Source: an uncultured Bacteroidota bacterium
Lineage (GTDB): Bacteria; Bacteroidota; Bacteroidia; Chitinophagales; Chitinophagaceae
NCBI GenBank assembly: GCA_937928385.1
Contig: CALEZD010000001.1
Span: 1 to 64,000 of the forward strand
Reading direction: 5' to 3'
DNA length: 64,000 nucleotides
A model generated the notes under the pieces. It had not been told where the DNA came from. It ran no database searches and saw nothing but the letters and a program-made list of their open reading frames with translations. Within the stretch, counting starts at the first letter, position 1, and each line of letters begins with the position of its first letter. The translations under genes and the position numbers were made by a program. This document shows positions 34,669-44,234 of this stretch, one piece after another.

Positions 34669-35517
34669 TTACTTTTTAGCAGACATTTCTTTGATGATCT
34701 TCTCGTTGGCGCGTTTTTGCTCACCTTCGCCGGGGCCACCTTTTGATACTTCCATAGCTTTGTTGGCAGCAGCTATAGCTTCGTCTTTCTTGCCCAGTTT
34801 AGCAGCTATCTTAGCTTTCAGGTGCCACATCCAGTATGCATCATCACGTGTTTCCAGCGCCTTGCTAACATAGTTGTAAGCTTTGTCCAGGTTCTGGTTA
34901 GTTTCGTAATAGTAAGACGCAGCCTGGTAGTAAGGGATGCTTGGGTTCTCTACATTCTTTACTATGTCTTTAGAGATACGGTCAGCGTTGTTCACTTTTA
35001 CAGGCACCACCACTTTTGTGTTTTCCCACTTTACTACGATGTTGCAGCTATTGAAAGTAATGTCAGCTATTTCGATAGTAAAAGTTTCTGTCTTATTGTT
35101 AATAGTAGAAGGCTTTACTGTAAAGCGTGCAACGTCTTTATCTGTGCTGTAACCCATAGCGCCCCAATTGCCCAGGTCTGAGTTCAGTATCACCGTCCAC
35201 TCAGCAGCGCCGGGGATGGTATAGAAAGAGTATTTACCGGCTTTCACATCTACACCACCTATGTTGAAGTCTTCGCCAACAGTCAGCTTGGTAGAGGCGT
35301 TGGCACCTGTACGCCATACTTCACCATAAGGCACCAGGCCACCAAATATCTTGCGGCCACGCGCAGAAGGGCGGCTGTATTCAATTTCTATTTCAGACAC
35401 AGAAAACTGCTGTGAAACTTTGGCAGTCGGACTCAGCGAAGGCAGTTTCAGGCCCTGTGCAAATGATGCGGTACTGATACCGGCTAAAAACAATAATGCA
35501 AGTGTAACGTATTTCAT
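34669..35517 (-). CDS. DUF2911 domain-containing secreted protein
   Basis: A 282-aa protein. The ATG at 35517 (MKYVTLALLFLAGIST, cleavage near SFAQ) is used rather than 35565, which adds 16 residues before the signal. The DUF2911 domain follows (about 22-185): LPSLSPTAKVSQQFSVSEIEIEYSRPSARGRKIFGGLVPYGEVWRTG, with a beta-sandwich pattern. The last ~90 residues look like TPR-type helices (YNYVSKALETRDDAYWMW, GKKDEAIAAANKAMEVS). Probably periplasmic or surface; function unknown. Followed by a terminator at 34618-34648. Confidence 0.88.
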   Translation of the reverse strand: MKYVTLALLFLAGISTASFAQGLKLPSLSPTAKVSQQFSVSEIEIEYSRPSARGRKIFGGLVPYGEVWRTGANASTKLTVGEDFNIGGVDVKAGKYSFYTIPGAAEWTVILNSDLGNWGAMGYSTDKDVARFTVKPSTINNKTETFTIEIADITFNSCNIVVKWENTKVVVPVKVNNADRISKDIVKNVENPSIPYYQAASYYYETNQNLDKAYNYVSKALETRDDAYWMWHLKAKIAAKLGKKDEAIAAANKAMEVSKGGPGEGEQKRANEKIIKEMSAKK

Positions 35518-35621
35518 AACAAATAATTTTAAGATGGAATATGGACAAAAATAGGCTTCATTCATGTAGCAACAAAAAAGTATTTGCTTATAGGGGCTTA
35601 ATAATACTTAAATAACTATAA

Positions 35622-36104
35622 CTATTCAGCCTTATCGTACATCTTAAGCCCATTAGCCAACCTGTTGACAGCAGTAGCCAGCCTGCTGATTTTGGTGTCT
35701 TCCTTTTTGGCAGAGTATATCCATTCTGTATAATATTTCTTTTCACTATCGCTGAGCGTATTGAAAAACTTCAGCGCCGCCGGCTCATCTTCCAGGCATT
35801 GCAGCAATTCAGCAGGTACTTCAAGAGGCTCATTATCGGAATATAATACTATCTGCACCCAATCGCCGGCTTCTTTGCCTATCTTTTTGCGTATAGCTGA
35901 TTTTACAGGAAGGAATAATTGATTATTGCCCATAGGCATCAGGTGATAATTCTTTATCTCATGGCCATCAATGCTCCCTTTTACTTTTACCCAGCCGAAG
36001 GGTGCGTTCTTATCCTGCAATATTTCGGGTATGCGTGCATAGGTCCAGCCACCTTTGCCGGGATATTTTTCCAGTTGGTATTTTTTATTAACGAGGGGTT
36101 TCAT
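35622..36104 (-). CDS. DUF1905/YdeI-like protein
   Basis: A 160-aa protein. The first ~90 residues match the DUF1905 beta-barrel (GGWTYARIPEI, FGWVKVKGSIDGHEI, MPMGNNQLFLPVKSAIRKKIGKEAGDWVQI); the rest is the YdeI/OmpD-associated helical tail (LKFFNTLSDSEKKYYTEWIYSAKKEDTKISRL). Function unknown, sometimes linked to bacteriocin or antibiotic tolerance. It is the last gene of a tight leftward run lspA, zapA, ydeI-like with 10-11 bp gaps. Confidence 0.85.
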   Translation of the reverse strand: MKPLVNKKYQLEKYPGKGGWTYARIPEILQDKNAPFGWVKVKGSIDGHEIKNYHLMPMGNNQLFLPVKSAIRKKIGKEAGDWVQIVLYSDNEPLEVPAELLQCLEDEPAALKFFNTLSDSEKKYYTEWIYSAKKEDTKISRLATAVNRLANGLKMYDKAE

Positions 36105-36114
36105 GGACAGTTGT

Positions 36115-36402
36115 TTATCCCTTCATCGCCTCATCAATCTTCCTTGCCATTTCAGAAAGTTCCTGCTGCAGCAGTGGGTGGTTGAAGGTAGAAATAGCAC
36201 CATCGGCGGCATAAGAAAGCAGGCACATGGCTACAAAATCCTGGTCGTCTTTTCCGGCATACTGTGTACGTAATTCTGTTATTTTGGCATCTGCCTGTTT
36301 TACGGCTTTGCGTACAGCTTCTTCCTCGCCGGGGGTGATGCGTATGCGGTAGCTGCGGCCTGCCAGCCACACATTTATCGGTATCAGTTCTTCATCTGCC
36401 AT
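36115..36402 (-). CDS. zapA: Cell division protein ZapA
   Basis: A 95-aa protein. It has the ZapA start (IPINVWLAGRSYRIRITPGEEEAVRKAV), which forms the beta-hairpin/helix head, and a helical tail with QELSEMARKIDEAM for coiled-coil dimerisation. It stabilises FtsZ filaments at the division ring. Lies 11 bp after lspA and 10 bp before the YdeI-like gene, apparently one operon. Confidence 0.9.
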   Translation of the reverse strand: MADEELIPINVWLAGRSYRIRITPGEEEAVRKAVKQADAKITELRTQYAGKDDQDFVAMCLLSYAADGAISTFNHPLLQQELSEMARKIDEAMKG

Positions 36403-36413
36403 AGAGGAACGTT

Positions 36414-37052
36414 TTATTCAGTTGCCACCGTTTCTTTATTAGCCGGTTCATCTTTTTGCATAAACCGCTTCTGGAATAAAAGTAAAGTAATTACCCCACA
36501 AGATATAGCCGCGTCCGCAATGTTGAATACCGGCTCGAAGAAGGAAAGTGGTTTGCCACCCCATACAGGCACCCAAGATGGCCATGTAGTGTCTATCAGA
36601 GGAAAGTAGAGCATATCTACCACGCGGCCATGAAAGAGCTTGCCATAGCCCTCGCCAAAGGGCACCAGTTTGGCAATGTGAAAACTGCTTTCAGTAAATA
36701 TCATTCCATAAAAGATACTGTCGATGAGATTGCCCAATGCACCTGCCAAAATCAGCGAACCGCATATCAATAAACCAGTATGATATTTTTTATCTACCAG
36801 TCGTTTGAGCAGGAAGAAACCAAACACGACTGCTACCAGGCGGAAGAGCGTAAGAATGAGTTTGCCTGTAGCCGCATCGCTGAGGCGCATACCAAAGGCC
36901 ATACCCTCATTCTCGATAAAATGCAGCCTGAACCAATTGCCCAGTACATTTATCTCTTCACCGTAATAGAAATTGGTTTTAATATAAAACTTACTGAACT
37001 GGTCGGCAATGATGACGAGCAGTACTATTAATATGGCATGACGGTATCTCAC
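36414..37052 (-). CDS. lspA: Lipoprotein signal peptidase (LspA)
   Basis: A 212-aa aspartyl protease of the inner membrane that cuts prolipoprotein signal peptides. GTG at 37052 (reads MRYRHAILIVLLVIIADQ) is chosen, matching Bacteroidota homologues; the ORF could start at 37175 but adds 41 unrelated residues. Four membrane helices and both catalytic Asp motifs are visible: GNLIDSIFYG (N-L-I-D) and VFNIADAAIS. FIENEGMAFGM is also conserved. It would process lipoproteins encoded here, such as GldJ, the PKD and EGF-like lipoproteins. Confidence 0.93.
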   Translation of the reverse strand: MRYRHAILIVLLVIIADQFSKFYIKTNFYYGEEINVLGNWFRLHFIENEGMAFGMRLSDAATGKLILTLFRLVAVVFGFFLLKRLVDKKYHTGLLICGSLILAGALGNLIDSIFYGMIFTESSFHIAKLVPFGEGYGKLFHGRVVDMLYFPLIDTTWPSWVPVWGGKPLSFFEPVFNIADAAISCGVITLLLFQKRFMQKDEPANKETVATE

Positions 37053-37182
37053 TATAAAATTTTCTGATGTGTTAGCGGCAAAGATAATGCCTGTGGTGGT
37101 TAATAGTACGCCATTATAGTTAGTGTATAGTGAAAAATACGGAGCGCATGTAGGCCCGCATAACATAACAAGCAAAAATATA

Positions 37183-39396
37183 TCAGAATGTACCCCTTAG
37201 CGTCAGCACCAGGTTTCTGCCGGGAGCGCTGATACCTGAGGCAAACACCCTGTAATTTTGGTCCATAATATTCTCTAAAGCAACCTGCACCCCCAAATGC
37301 TCATTGAAGCGGAAGCCTGTACGCAGGTTGAGTGTGTACCATGCAGGCATACCCTGTGGTGTGGCATAGTTCAGGTTATCCTCGCCTGAGGGGCTGTATT
37401 CTGTCAGCCTCTTCCAGCCATTGTACATAACATACACTTCTCCTTCAAAACGCTTCTGCTTATACGCCAGGCTGGTTTTGCCAAACATAGGCGGTATATG
37501 GTCGAGGGGTACTTCTGCACCATTTTGCATATATCTGCCATAAGTATAGTTGAGCGAGCTATAGAATGTAACCCTTGGCACAAGCTTCAACGTAACAGCA
37601 GCACTAAAACCATATAGGTAGGCTTTCGCTTTGTTTTGGTTGGCCACTACCTGCGTGAGTTTACCATCATACATTATGCTGTCTTCACCGTTCAACGCGA
37701 AGGCAGATGTAACAATGGCATCGCGGAACCATGAATAAAACCCATTAGCCTCCAGTCTGATATGTTCGCCATCGGTATAACTGATACCCAGGTCGGCATT
37801 ATATGTATATTCAGGCCCCAGGTCAGGATTGGGCACCACAAGTATTTCTCCACCTACCGATTCAAACACTTTACCTAAATCATCAATATTGGGCGAGCGG
37901 AAACCCGTAGCGCCAGATGTTGTAAACCGCCATTTGTACGACGGCATAAATACCAACCCGAGGTTGCCGCTTAAGGCAGTGTTCTGTTGAGATGCTTCCC
38001 GATAAGGAAAAGGGAAGAATGTAGTATCGTTGAAAGAGGCACGCATGCTCGTATAGTTCAGCCGGATACCATCGTTTAATATTAGTTTTTCAGGTACCAA
38101 CTTCCACAAGTGCTGTGCATACACTGCGCCATAGTACATGCTGCTGCCACCACCGGGATAACGTGTGTCTAACGGTGACGTGGCACCAGTAAGTAAATCT
38201 TCGCCAAAAGCAGTGGAACGCAGGTTATTGTATTGCCCGTCTGTGCCTACCGTTATTTCGTTGCGGTTCATCAACTTGCGCAAGTCTATGTTATAACCCA
38301 AGATGTCCAGCTTTTCAAGCCTGTTTTGCCGCACATCATCGTACAGGTGGCGTTGGTGGCGGCTTTCTTTGATATGCTGGTAATTAACCCCTGCCTTTAT
38401 TTCGTCAATAAAACCTGGTAACTGTAATGCTTCCAACTGGTATGCCCCCAGAATACGCTCCTGCGGGCCGTAATACCATTCAGCAAAGCGCAATTGCCCG
38501 TTTCTATAATCCGTCAGCCTGTCGTAGCGCGGCACATCTGTACTATTGGAGTATTGCAGGTTAAGCGCGTGGGCAACATTCTCATTCTGCTGAAACAGGA
38601 ATTTCTGCAGCAAATCCACCTGGCTGTAGCCTGTATATTTCTGCACATTCGGGTCGGGATTGGTAAATACCCGATCGCTGTCACCTACACGTTCCACATA
38701 CTGGTAGCGCATACCCAGTGCAGGATAAAACGGATTGCGCAGATTGCCCTGGCGGGTATCGCCAAACTTGCTGAAGGTAGCTGAAGTAAGAGAAGCGAAC
38801 CTGCGCCATCCGAGGTTAAAATCCACATGCCCGGTTCCTTCGCCATTGACAGAGCTGTAGCGGGTCATTACGTTGGCTTGCACATCCATACCTTTCCATT
38901 CAGCCAGTTGCGGTTTTTTAGTGCTGAACACTACAACACCTCCAAGGGCATCACTTCCATACAAAGTTGAAGAAGGGCCATAAAGTACTTCCACCCTGTC
39001 CAGCACATTGTTGTCTATGGTAATTACATTTTGCAAATGTCCCCCACGATAGATGGCGTTGTTCATGCGTACCCCATCAATTATCAGCAGTACCCTGTTG
39101 GCCTCAAAGCCGCGTACTATGGGGCTACCGCCACCTGCCTGACTGCGTTGTACGAACACATTGCCTGTTTGCTCCAGCATGGTGGCCGATGTTTGCGGCG
39201 CAGACCATTCTATTTCTTTCTGCGAAATGCTTTCTATACGTTGCGCCACATTTTTTTTGCGCTCCTTGAACTTGTTGGCAGAAATCACGATTTCATCCAG
39301 CGATAAATTGTGTATCTGCGTAGTATCATTACCCTGTGCTGTAGCCGTAGTAACCAGCAAAATACAGGACAAAACCAGCAGTAATTTGTATTGCAT
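37183..39396 (-). CDS. TonB-dependent outer-membrane receptor
   Basis: A 737-aa protein. The ATG at 39396 begins the signal peptide (MQYKLLLVLSCILLVTTATA). A plug domain follows (about 35-150: EIVISANKFKERKK, SATMLEQTGNVFVQRSQ, GGGSPIVRGFEANRVLLIID, LYGPSSTLYGSDALGG), then a 22-strand barrel ending LGVQVALENIMDQNYRVFASG and LVLTLRGTF. The plug sequence resembles the haemoglobin/transferrin/lactoferrin receptor type, so a haem or iron ligand is plausible but unproven. No carboxypeptidase-like N-domain. It is 98 bp downstream of the Omp28-like lipoprotein. Confidence 0.9.
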   Translation of the reverse strand: MQYKLLLVLSCILLVTTATAQGNDTTQIHNLSLDEIVISANKFKERKKNVAQRIESISQKEIEWSAPQTSATMLEQTGNVFVQRSQAGGGSPIVRGFEANRVLLIIDGVRMNNAIYRGGHLQNVITIDNNVLDRVEVLYGPSSTLYGSDALGGVVVFSTKKPQLAEWKGMDVQANVMTRYSSVNGEGTGHVDFNLGWRRFASLTSATFSKFGDTRQGNLRNPFYPALGMRYQYVERVGDSDRVFTNPDPNVQKYTGYSQVDLLQKFLFQQNENVAHALNLQYSNSTDVPRYDRLTDYRNGQLRFAEWYYGPQERILGAYQLEALQLPGFIDEIKAGVNYQHIKESRHQRHLYDDVRQNRLEKLDILGYNIDLRKLMNRNEITVGTDGQYNNLRSTAFGEDLLTGATSPLDTRYPGGGSSMYYGAVYAQHLWKLVPEKLILNDGIRLNYTSMRASFNDTTFFPFPYREASQQNTALSGNLGLVFMPSYKWRFTTSGATGFRSPNIDDLGKVFESVGGEILVVPNPDLGPEYTYNADLGISYTDGEHIRLEANGFYSWFRDAIVTSAFALNGEDSIMYDGKLTQVVANQNKAKAYLYGFSAAVTLKLVPRVTFYSSLNYTYGRYMQNGAEVPLDHIPPMFGKTSLAYKQKRFEGEVYVMYNGWKRLTEYSPSGEDNLNYATPQGMPAWYTLNLRTGFRFNEHLGVQVALENIMDQNYRVFASGISAPGRNLVLTLRGTF

Positions 39397-39494
39397 ATAT
39401 ACCAAGTAAATAAATAACCCTTTAGAGGTTGGTGCTAAAAAAATGCCTTGCGGTTGCAAGGCACAATTTACAATGTATCTTAAAAAATGTATAG

Positions 39495-40388
39495 CTATTT
39501 AATCAATTTAGCCTGCTCTGCATTCACTACAGTACGGTCTGCAGCATCATCATTGGTTACAAAAGCTACTATTTCACAATGCTCGGCATGCCAGTCGGTT
39601 TTTATGGGCACTTTAAAAGTCTTTTCATATACACGGCCCGGCACTTTAGGATCTACTTTTGTTGGTATTTGGGTGCCACGAACGGTTGTTACAATATCCC
39701 TCAATACGTGTTCGTGTACATAGTTATCCTCTATTCCAGTCAGGTTTTTTTGCACATCTATGATGCTATCTTCCAGTACAGCCAACGTCAGGCTCTGCTT
39801 CATAGACACACTTGCAGTATAAGCCAGTTGTACTGTAACAGTCGCCTCGCGGGTAGCTTCATCAAAAACGCTGGTAATATGGATATTAACAGGCGATGTA
39901 AGCGCTGCACGTGCATCTGAAGCACCTCCCCATTGCAGCCTGTCCAGCAGAAGCTTACTATTGAATTCGGCACGGTCGAATGTAGCTTCGGGCAACCCCC
40001 CCAGTCCGCCAAACAACGAATTGGCCACTTCCGTAGCATCTTCTGTACGAAAATCATATTTTGATTTATGATCCGGATCCTTAACAGGGTCGGCCTGCGC
40101 GTAGTTGAATATATGATACCCGATTATCACCAGGTTGCCATTTAGCTTGGCTTTGATAGCTCGCATAGCGGCATGTCCGCTGGGGCATGGCGGGCATGAT
40201 ACACCTGTAAACTCTTCTGCAAGCATCTTCCTGGCAGTGGGGACCTCCGGTGTTGTAGTGTAAGTTGTATCGTCTGAGTAAGTCGAATCGCTGCCTGAAG
40301 AACCAAAGTCGATAGTAGGGCCAACCTCTTTGCAGGACTGGAACCACACAATCCCCCCCAAAACAATATAAAAGAATAATTTTTTCAT
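39495..40388 (-). CDS. Omp28-related lipoprotein with CPPC motif
   Basis: A 297-aa protein. The ATG at 40388 gives MKKLFFYIVLGGIVWFQSC, a lipobox-type signal (Cys19). After a Ser/Thr-rich linker, the domain around residues 52-75 reads EEFTGVSCPPCPSGHAAM, a C-x-x-C in the thioredoxin-like position of Omp28-family proteins, followed by YHIFNYAQADPVKDP. Probably surface- or periplasm-anchored and possibly redox-active. It precedes the TonB receptor on the same strand, and the two may form one uptake system. Confidence 0.82.
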   Translation of the reverse strand: MKKLFFYIVLGGIVWFQSCKEVGPTIDFGSSGSDSTYSDDTTYTTTPEVPTARKMLAEEFTGVSCPPCPSGHAAMRAIKAKLNGNLVIIGYHIFNYAQADPVKDPDHKSKYDFRTEDATEVANSLFGGLGGLPEATFDRAEFNSKLLLDRLQWGGASDARAALTSPVNIHITSVFDEATREATVTVQLAYTASVSMKQSLTLAVLEDSIIDVQKNLTGIEDNYVHEHVLRDIVTTVRGTQIPTKVDPKVPGRVYEKTFKVPIKTDWHAEHCEIVAFVTNDDAADRTVVNAEQAKLIK

Positions 40389-40489
40389 ACTTGTATAGTA
40401 AAAATAGCCTGTGAATTTACGGATTTTACATGAAAAATAAGTAATCATTTCATTTAGGTTAACTTTGTTCACGTAAAAAGAGAATTGTC

Positions 40490-40870
40490 ATGGAAGAAAG
40501 TAAAAGGCAGAAACAGGTAGGCCAGTTGGTGATGGAAGAGATGAGCGATATCTTCCAGCGCGAGGGTATGAATATCATTAACGGCGGCATGGTGTCCATC
40601 TCCAAGGTATCGGTAACCCCTGACCTGCTGGAAGCCAGGGTGTACCTGAGCTTATATAAAATAGACAAGCCCGAAGAACTGATGCGGGAAATTGAAAGCA
40701 GGACTGGCGAATGGCGTAACCAGTTGGGCAGGCGTGTACGGCACCAACTAAGACGCGTACCTGAGTTGCAGTTTTTTCTGGACGATACGCTGGACCATGT
40801 ATTCAAAATGGAAGAATTGTTCAAATCGATAAAAACGGAGCCAAAACCCGGCGAAGAAAGCGAGCAATAA
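40490..40870 (+). CDS. rbfA: Ribosome-binding factor A
   Basis: A 126-aa KH-type protein that helps mature the 5' end of 16S rRNA in the 30S subunit. Motifs are RQKQVGQLVMEEMSDIFQRE, the conserved SISKVSVTPDLLEARVYLSL and VRHQLRRVPELQFFLDDTLDHV. Length is normal. The TAA overlaps the next ATG (TAATG), so the FtsX-like gene is coupled. Confidence 0.95.
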   Translation: MEESKRQKQVGQLVMEEMSDIFQREGMNIINGGMVSISKVSVTPDLLEARVYLSLYKIDKPEELMREIESRTGEWRNQLGRRVRHQLRRVPELQFFLDDTLDHVFKMEELFKSIKTEPKPGEESEQ

Positions 40871-42114
40871 TGAACATAACGCTGATAAGGCAACTGGCAT
40901 GGAGGTACCTGCGCGGCAAGCGCACTGCCAATGCCGTGCCTATACTATCCCGTATCAGCATGGTGGCCATAGGTGTAGGCGCTGCGGCCATGATTATTCT
41001 TTTCTCGGTCTTCAATGGTTTTGAAGGGTTGGTAAAAGACCTGTATAAAGCTTTTTACCCTGATGTTAAAATCACAGTTGCGAAAGGCAAATTTTTCAAG
41101 CTGGATGATGCTGTATACAGACAACTGCGACAAACAGAAGGAGTAGCGCTCATCAGCCGTGTACTGGAAGACAACGTATTGCTCAACAGCAGTTCTGACG
41201 AGAAACGGGTAGCTACGTTGAAAGGCGTGGATGCCAACTACTTCAAAGTAAATGATGTGGCTGTATATATTACAGAGGGTGTGAGCAACATAGCCACAGA
41301 ACCCGTACAAACAGCGCTGATAGGCAGCCAACTGCTGGGGCAACTTGGCCTGGACGTGAATAATGTGTTCAGCGTAATGGAAGCCTACTACCCCAATCCC
41401 AAAGCTACAGCGTCTGAAATAGCGCAGGCACCCGAACAGGCGTTCCGTTCATTGAGGTTAAGGCCGGACGGAGCATTTACCATACAGGATGATTTTGATG
41501 GCAAATATGTAATAGCAGACATCAGCCTGATGCAGGAACTGGTGCAGGAGCCCGGCAAATACTCATCGCTGGAACTGAAACTGAAGCCCGGCGCGGACGC
41601 TGATGATGTGAGTGAACTACTGCAATCAACATTGGGGAATAATTACATCGTACAAACACGGTTTGAGCAGAACCGCAACCTATACACCATTATGCAATCA
41701 GAAAAATGGGCGGTATATGGCATACTGGTACTGGTGCTGATGATAGCCGCTTTTAATATGGTGGGCGCGCTCTCACTGTTAGTATTGGAGAAACAAAAAG
41801 ACATAGGCATATTGAAAGCCATGGGTGCCCGCAACAGCCATATCAGTGGCATATTCTTATCCGAAGGAGCCTTATGGGCATTGCTGGGCGGCGGCGCAGG
41901 TATGCTGTTGGGCATATTACTCTGTTTAGGGCAGCAACAATTCGGCTGGCTGAAACTGGGCGGTGCTTTTATAATAGAAGCCTACCCCATACGCCTTTAC
42001 GCCACCGACATACTGATTGTACTTGGAACAATTCTCATGATAGGCTTACTGGCTGCATGGTTCCCCGCGGTGCGCGCCACAAAAGTGGAAGGCATTTCCC
42101 TGAAGAGCGACTAA
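40870..42114 (+). CDS. FtsX/LolC-E family permease
   Basis: A 414-aa inner-membrane protein. It starts LIRQLAWRYLRGKRTANAVPILSRISM, typical of the LolC/LolE N-terminus, with one helix at about 25-50, a large periplasmic domain (about 55-260) and three C-terminal helices with the FtsX core (KDIGILKAMGARNSHISGIFLSEGALWALLGGG). It likely works with an ABC ATPase to release lipoproteins to the outer membrane or to drive a similar mechanotransmission step; no ATPase gene is adjacent. The ATG shares the A of the rbfA stop. Confidence 0.9.
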   Translation: MNITLIRQLAWRYLRGKRTANAVPILSRISMVAIGVGAAAMIILFSVFNGFEGLVKDLYKAFYPDVKITVAKGKFFKLDDAVYRQLRQTEGVALISRVLEDNVLLNSSSDEKRVATLKGVDANYFKVNDVAVYITEGVSNIATEPVQTALIGSQLLGQLGLDVNNVFSVMEAYYPNPKATASEIAQAPEQAFRSLRLRPDGAFTIQDDFDGKYVIADISLMQELVQEPGKYSSLELKLKPGADADDVSELLQSTLGNNYIVQTRFEQNRNLYTIMQSEKWAVYGILVLVLMIAAFNMVGALSLLVLEKQKDIGILKAMGARNSHISGIFLSEGALWALLGGGAGMLLGILLCLGQQQFGWLKLGGAFIIEAYPIRLYATDILIVLGTILMIGLLAAWFPAVRATKVEGISLKSD

Positions 42115-42123
42115 AACCAGTCC

Positions 42124-43917
42124 TTACATTTTTTCGGGCAACCTGATACCCATAGTGCCCATAGCATGGCGCATCACGCGTGCTACCATCATGATAATCA
42201 TCATCCGCAACTGTTTCTTCTCTTCATTCTCCGCCTTGGATATACTGTGCACATCATAAAACGAATTAAACTGTTGTGCAAGTTGGAAAGTATAATTGCA
42301 CAATAAAGACGGATTGTATTCATCTGCCGATGCCTGCATTACATCAGGGTAATGCTCCAACCACAATATCAATGCCTTTTCGGCCGGCGCGAGCTCTTGT
42401 GTCAGGTTAAAGCCCGGGAAGGTGGCAGTATGCCTATCGACTCCTTCCTTCCTGAGGATAGAGCAGATACGTGCATGAGCATATTGTATAAACGTAGCTG
42501 TAAACCCGTGCAGGTCAATAGACTCTTTGGGGTCGAATATCATTTTCTTCTTCGGGTCAACTCGTAGCAGGTAAAACTTGAGCGCGCCTAAACCAATGGT
42601 TTCATACAACTCTTTCAGTTCATCTTGTGTAAAACCTTCGGTCTTACCTGCTTCTTCTGTTTGCTGCTGTGCCATGGCAATCATTTCAGCTATCATATCA
42701 TCAGCATCAACCACGGTGCCCTCCCGGCTCTTCATGCGGCCTGTGGGCAGTTCTACCATACCATAAGACAGGTGGTGAATAGTATCTGCGCATGGTTCTC
42801 CCAGTTTCTTCAAAACCAGTTGCAGCACCTGCATGTGGTAGTTCTGTTCATCTGCAATTACATATACAGATTTATCGAGATTGAAGTCGTTGTATTTAAG
42901 GATGGCTGTACCGATGTCTTGCGTCATATAAACGGATGTGCCATCAGCACGCAACAGCAATTTCTGGTCGAGCCCTTCATCTTCCAGGTTTACCCAGATA
43001 GAACCATCTTCTTTTTTAAACAGTACACCTTTCTCCAGGCCCTTCAACACCACCTCTTTGCCCAACAGGTAGGTATCACTTTCGTAGTACATTTTATCAA
43101 AGTCTATACCCAGCCGCTTATAGGTAACATCAAAACCTTCATATACCCAGCCGTTCATCGTCTTCCACAGGTCAACTGTTTCTTTATCACCTGCCTCCCA
43201 GGCACGCAGCATATCCTGTGCCTCTTTCATAATAGGTGCTTTTTTCTCTGCCAGCGCCTCATCCATGCCTCCAGATACCAGTTCTGCTACCTGCTGCTTA
43301 TATACGTCATTGAACTTTACATAGTAATCTCCCACCAGGTGGTCGCCTTTTACACCTGTTGATTGAGGTGTAGCACCATCTGCGTAATGCTTCCACGCCA
43401 CCATCGACTTACAGATATGTATGCCCCTGTCATTCACCAGGTTGGCTTTAGTCACATTATTGCCATTTACTTTCAAGATGCCCGATACAGCGTAACCCAG
43501 GAAGTTATTGCGCAAATGGCCGAAGTGCAGGGGCTTGTTGGTATTGGGCGATGAATACTCCACCATTACATTTTTACCCTTTGCGGCTTGTTCGCCATAT
43601 TTCCCATCGTTGTACTTGCCAGATAAAAATGTAGCCCAATAAGCATCAGTCATCGTGAGGTTCAGGAAACCTGCCACTATATCGTACGATGCAACAAAAC
43701 CCGAATGGCTGACCAAATAATCTCCCAGTTGTTTGCCTATCACATCAGGTTTGGTTTTCAGCAGCTTAAGGAAGGGGAATAATACCAATGTATAGTCGCC
43801 TGTGAATTCCGGCTTAGTCTGGTTTACGGTAATAGCCGAAGCAGGGATATCCGCTTCGGGATATAAACTCTTCAACGCTTCCTTTGCCGATGCTTTTATT
43901 TGTTCAACCAGGCTCAT
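42124..43917 (-). CDS. argS: Arginine--tRNA ligase
   Basis: A 597-aa class I synthetase charging tRNA-Arg. The ATG at 43917 (MSLVEQIKASAKEAL) is preferred over 43938. It has the N-terminal Add1 domain, the HIGH-like SSPNTNKPLHFGHLRNN (about 122), then DRGIHICKSM, MVELPTGRMKSREGTVV (KMSK-like loop as MKSREGT), and a C-terminal anticodon-binding helical domain with FNSFYDVHSI. Converges with the FtsX-like gene. Divergent from the first twin cargo gene; a palindrome sits in the shared upstream region. Confidence 0.97.
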   Translation of the reverse strand: MSLVEQIKASAKEALKSLYPEADIPASAITVNQTKPEFTGDYTLVLFPFLKLLKTKPDVIGKQLGDYLVSHSGFVASYDIVAGFLNLTMTDAYWATFLSGKYNDGKYGEQAAKGKNVMVEYSSPNTNKPLHFGHLRNNFLGYAVSGILKVNGNNVTKANLVNDRGIHICKSMVAWKHYADGATPQSTGVKGDHLVGDYYVKFNDVYKQQVAELVSGGMDEALAEKKAPIMKEAQDMLRAWEAGDKETVDLWKTMNGWVYEGFDVTYKRLGIDFDKMYYESDTYLLGKEVVLKGLEKGVLFKKEDGSIWVNLEDEGLDQKLLLRADGTSVYMTQDIGTAILKYNDFNLDKSVYVIADEQNYHMQVLQLVLKKLGEPCADTIHHLSYGMVELPTGRMKSREGTVVDADDMIAEMIAMAQQQTEEAGKTEGFTQDELKELYETIGLGALKFYLLRVDPKKKMIFDPKESIDLHGFTATFIQYAHARICSILRKEGVDRHTATFPGFNLTQELAPAEKALILWLEHYPDVMQASADEYNPSLLCNYTFQLAQQFNSFYDVHSISKAENEEKKQLRMMIIMMVARVMRHAMGTMGIRLPEKM

Positions 43918-44234
43918 GCTTATCTTTATTTGGCGCAAAAATAATCAGATGTGGGCAGATATACCGTAAAAACTATCCCCGCCGGAAATCCGGCAGGGAT
44001 ATGCTTTCTGTTCTCGATACTGACAGGGCCCGGCCAGGGGGTATGCCGGTGTAATATGTTGAGCAATAAACTTTTGCAGGGCCTCTATTCTTAAACAATA
44101 TTCTAAGGCAAATGTAAACAGCCTATTTCACACAAAAAACAGTGTTTTTCCCCTTTGCTTTTATCATATATTTTTCGTATTGAAAAGCTGTTCTGATAAC
44201 ATATTTTGCTATATTTATATGGTAAACCAACGAT
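43918..44234. other. Intergenic region between argS and the twin cargo genes
   Basis: No gene seen. A long imperfect palindrome at 43974-44001 pairs TATCCC/GGGATA and GCCGGA/TCCGGC around AA with one C/A mismatch. CAAAAATA at 43936-43943 is the complement of a TATTTTTG -7 element for argS. TTG at 44180-44182 and TATTTTG at 44202-44208 (19-bp spacer) form a near-consensus promoter for the gene at 44235. Confidence 0.45.
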
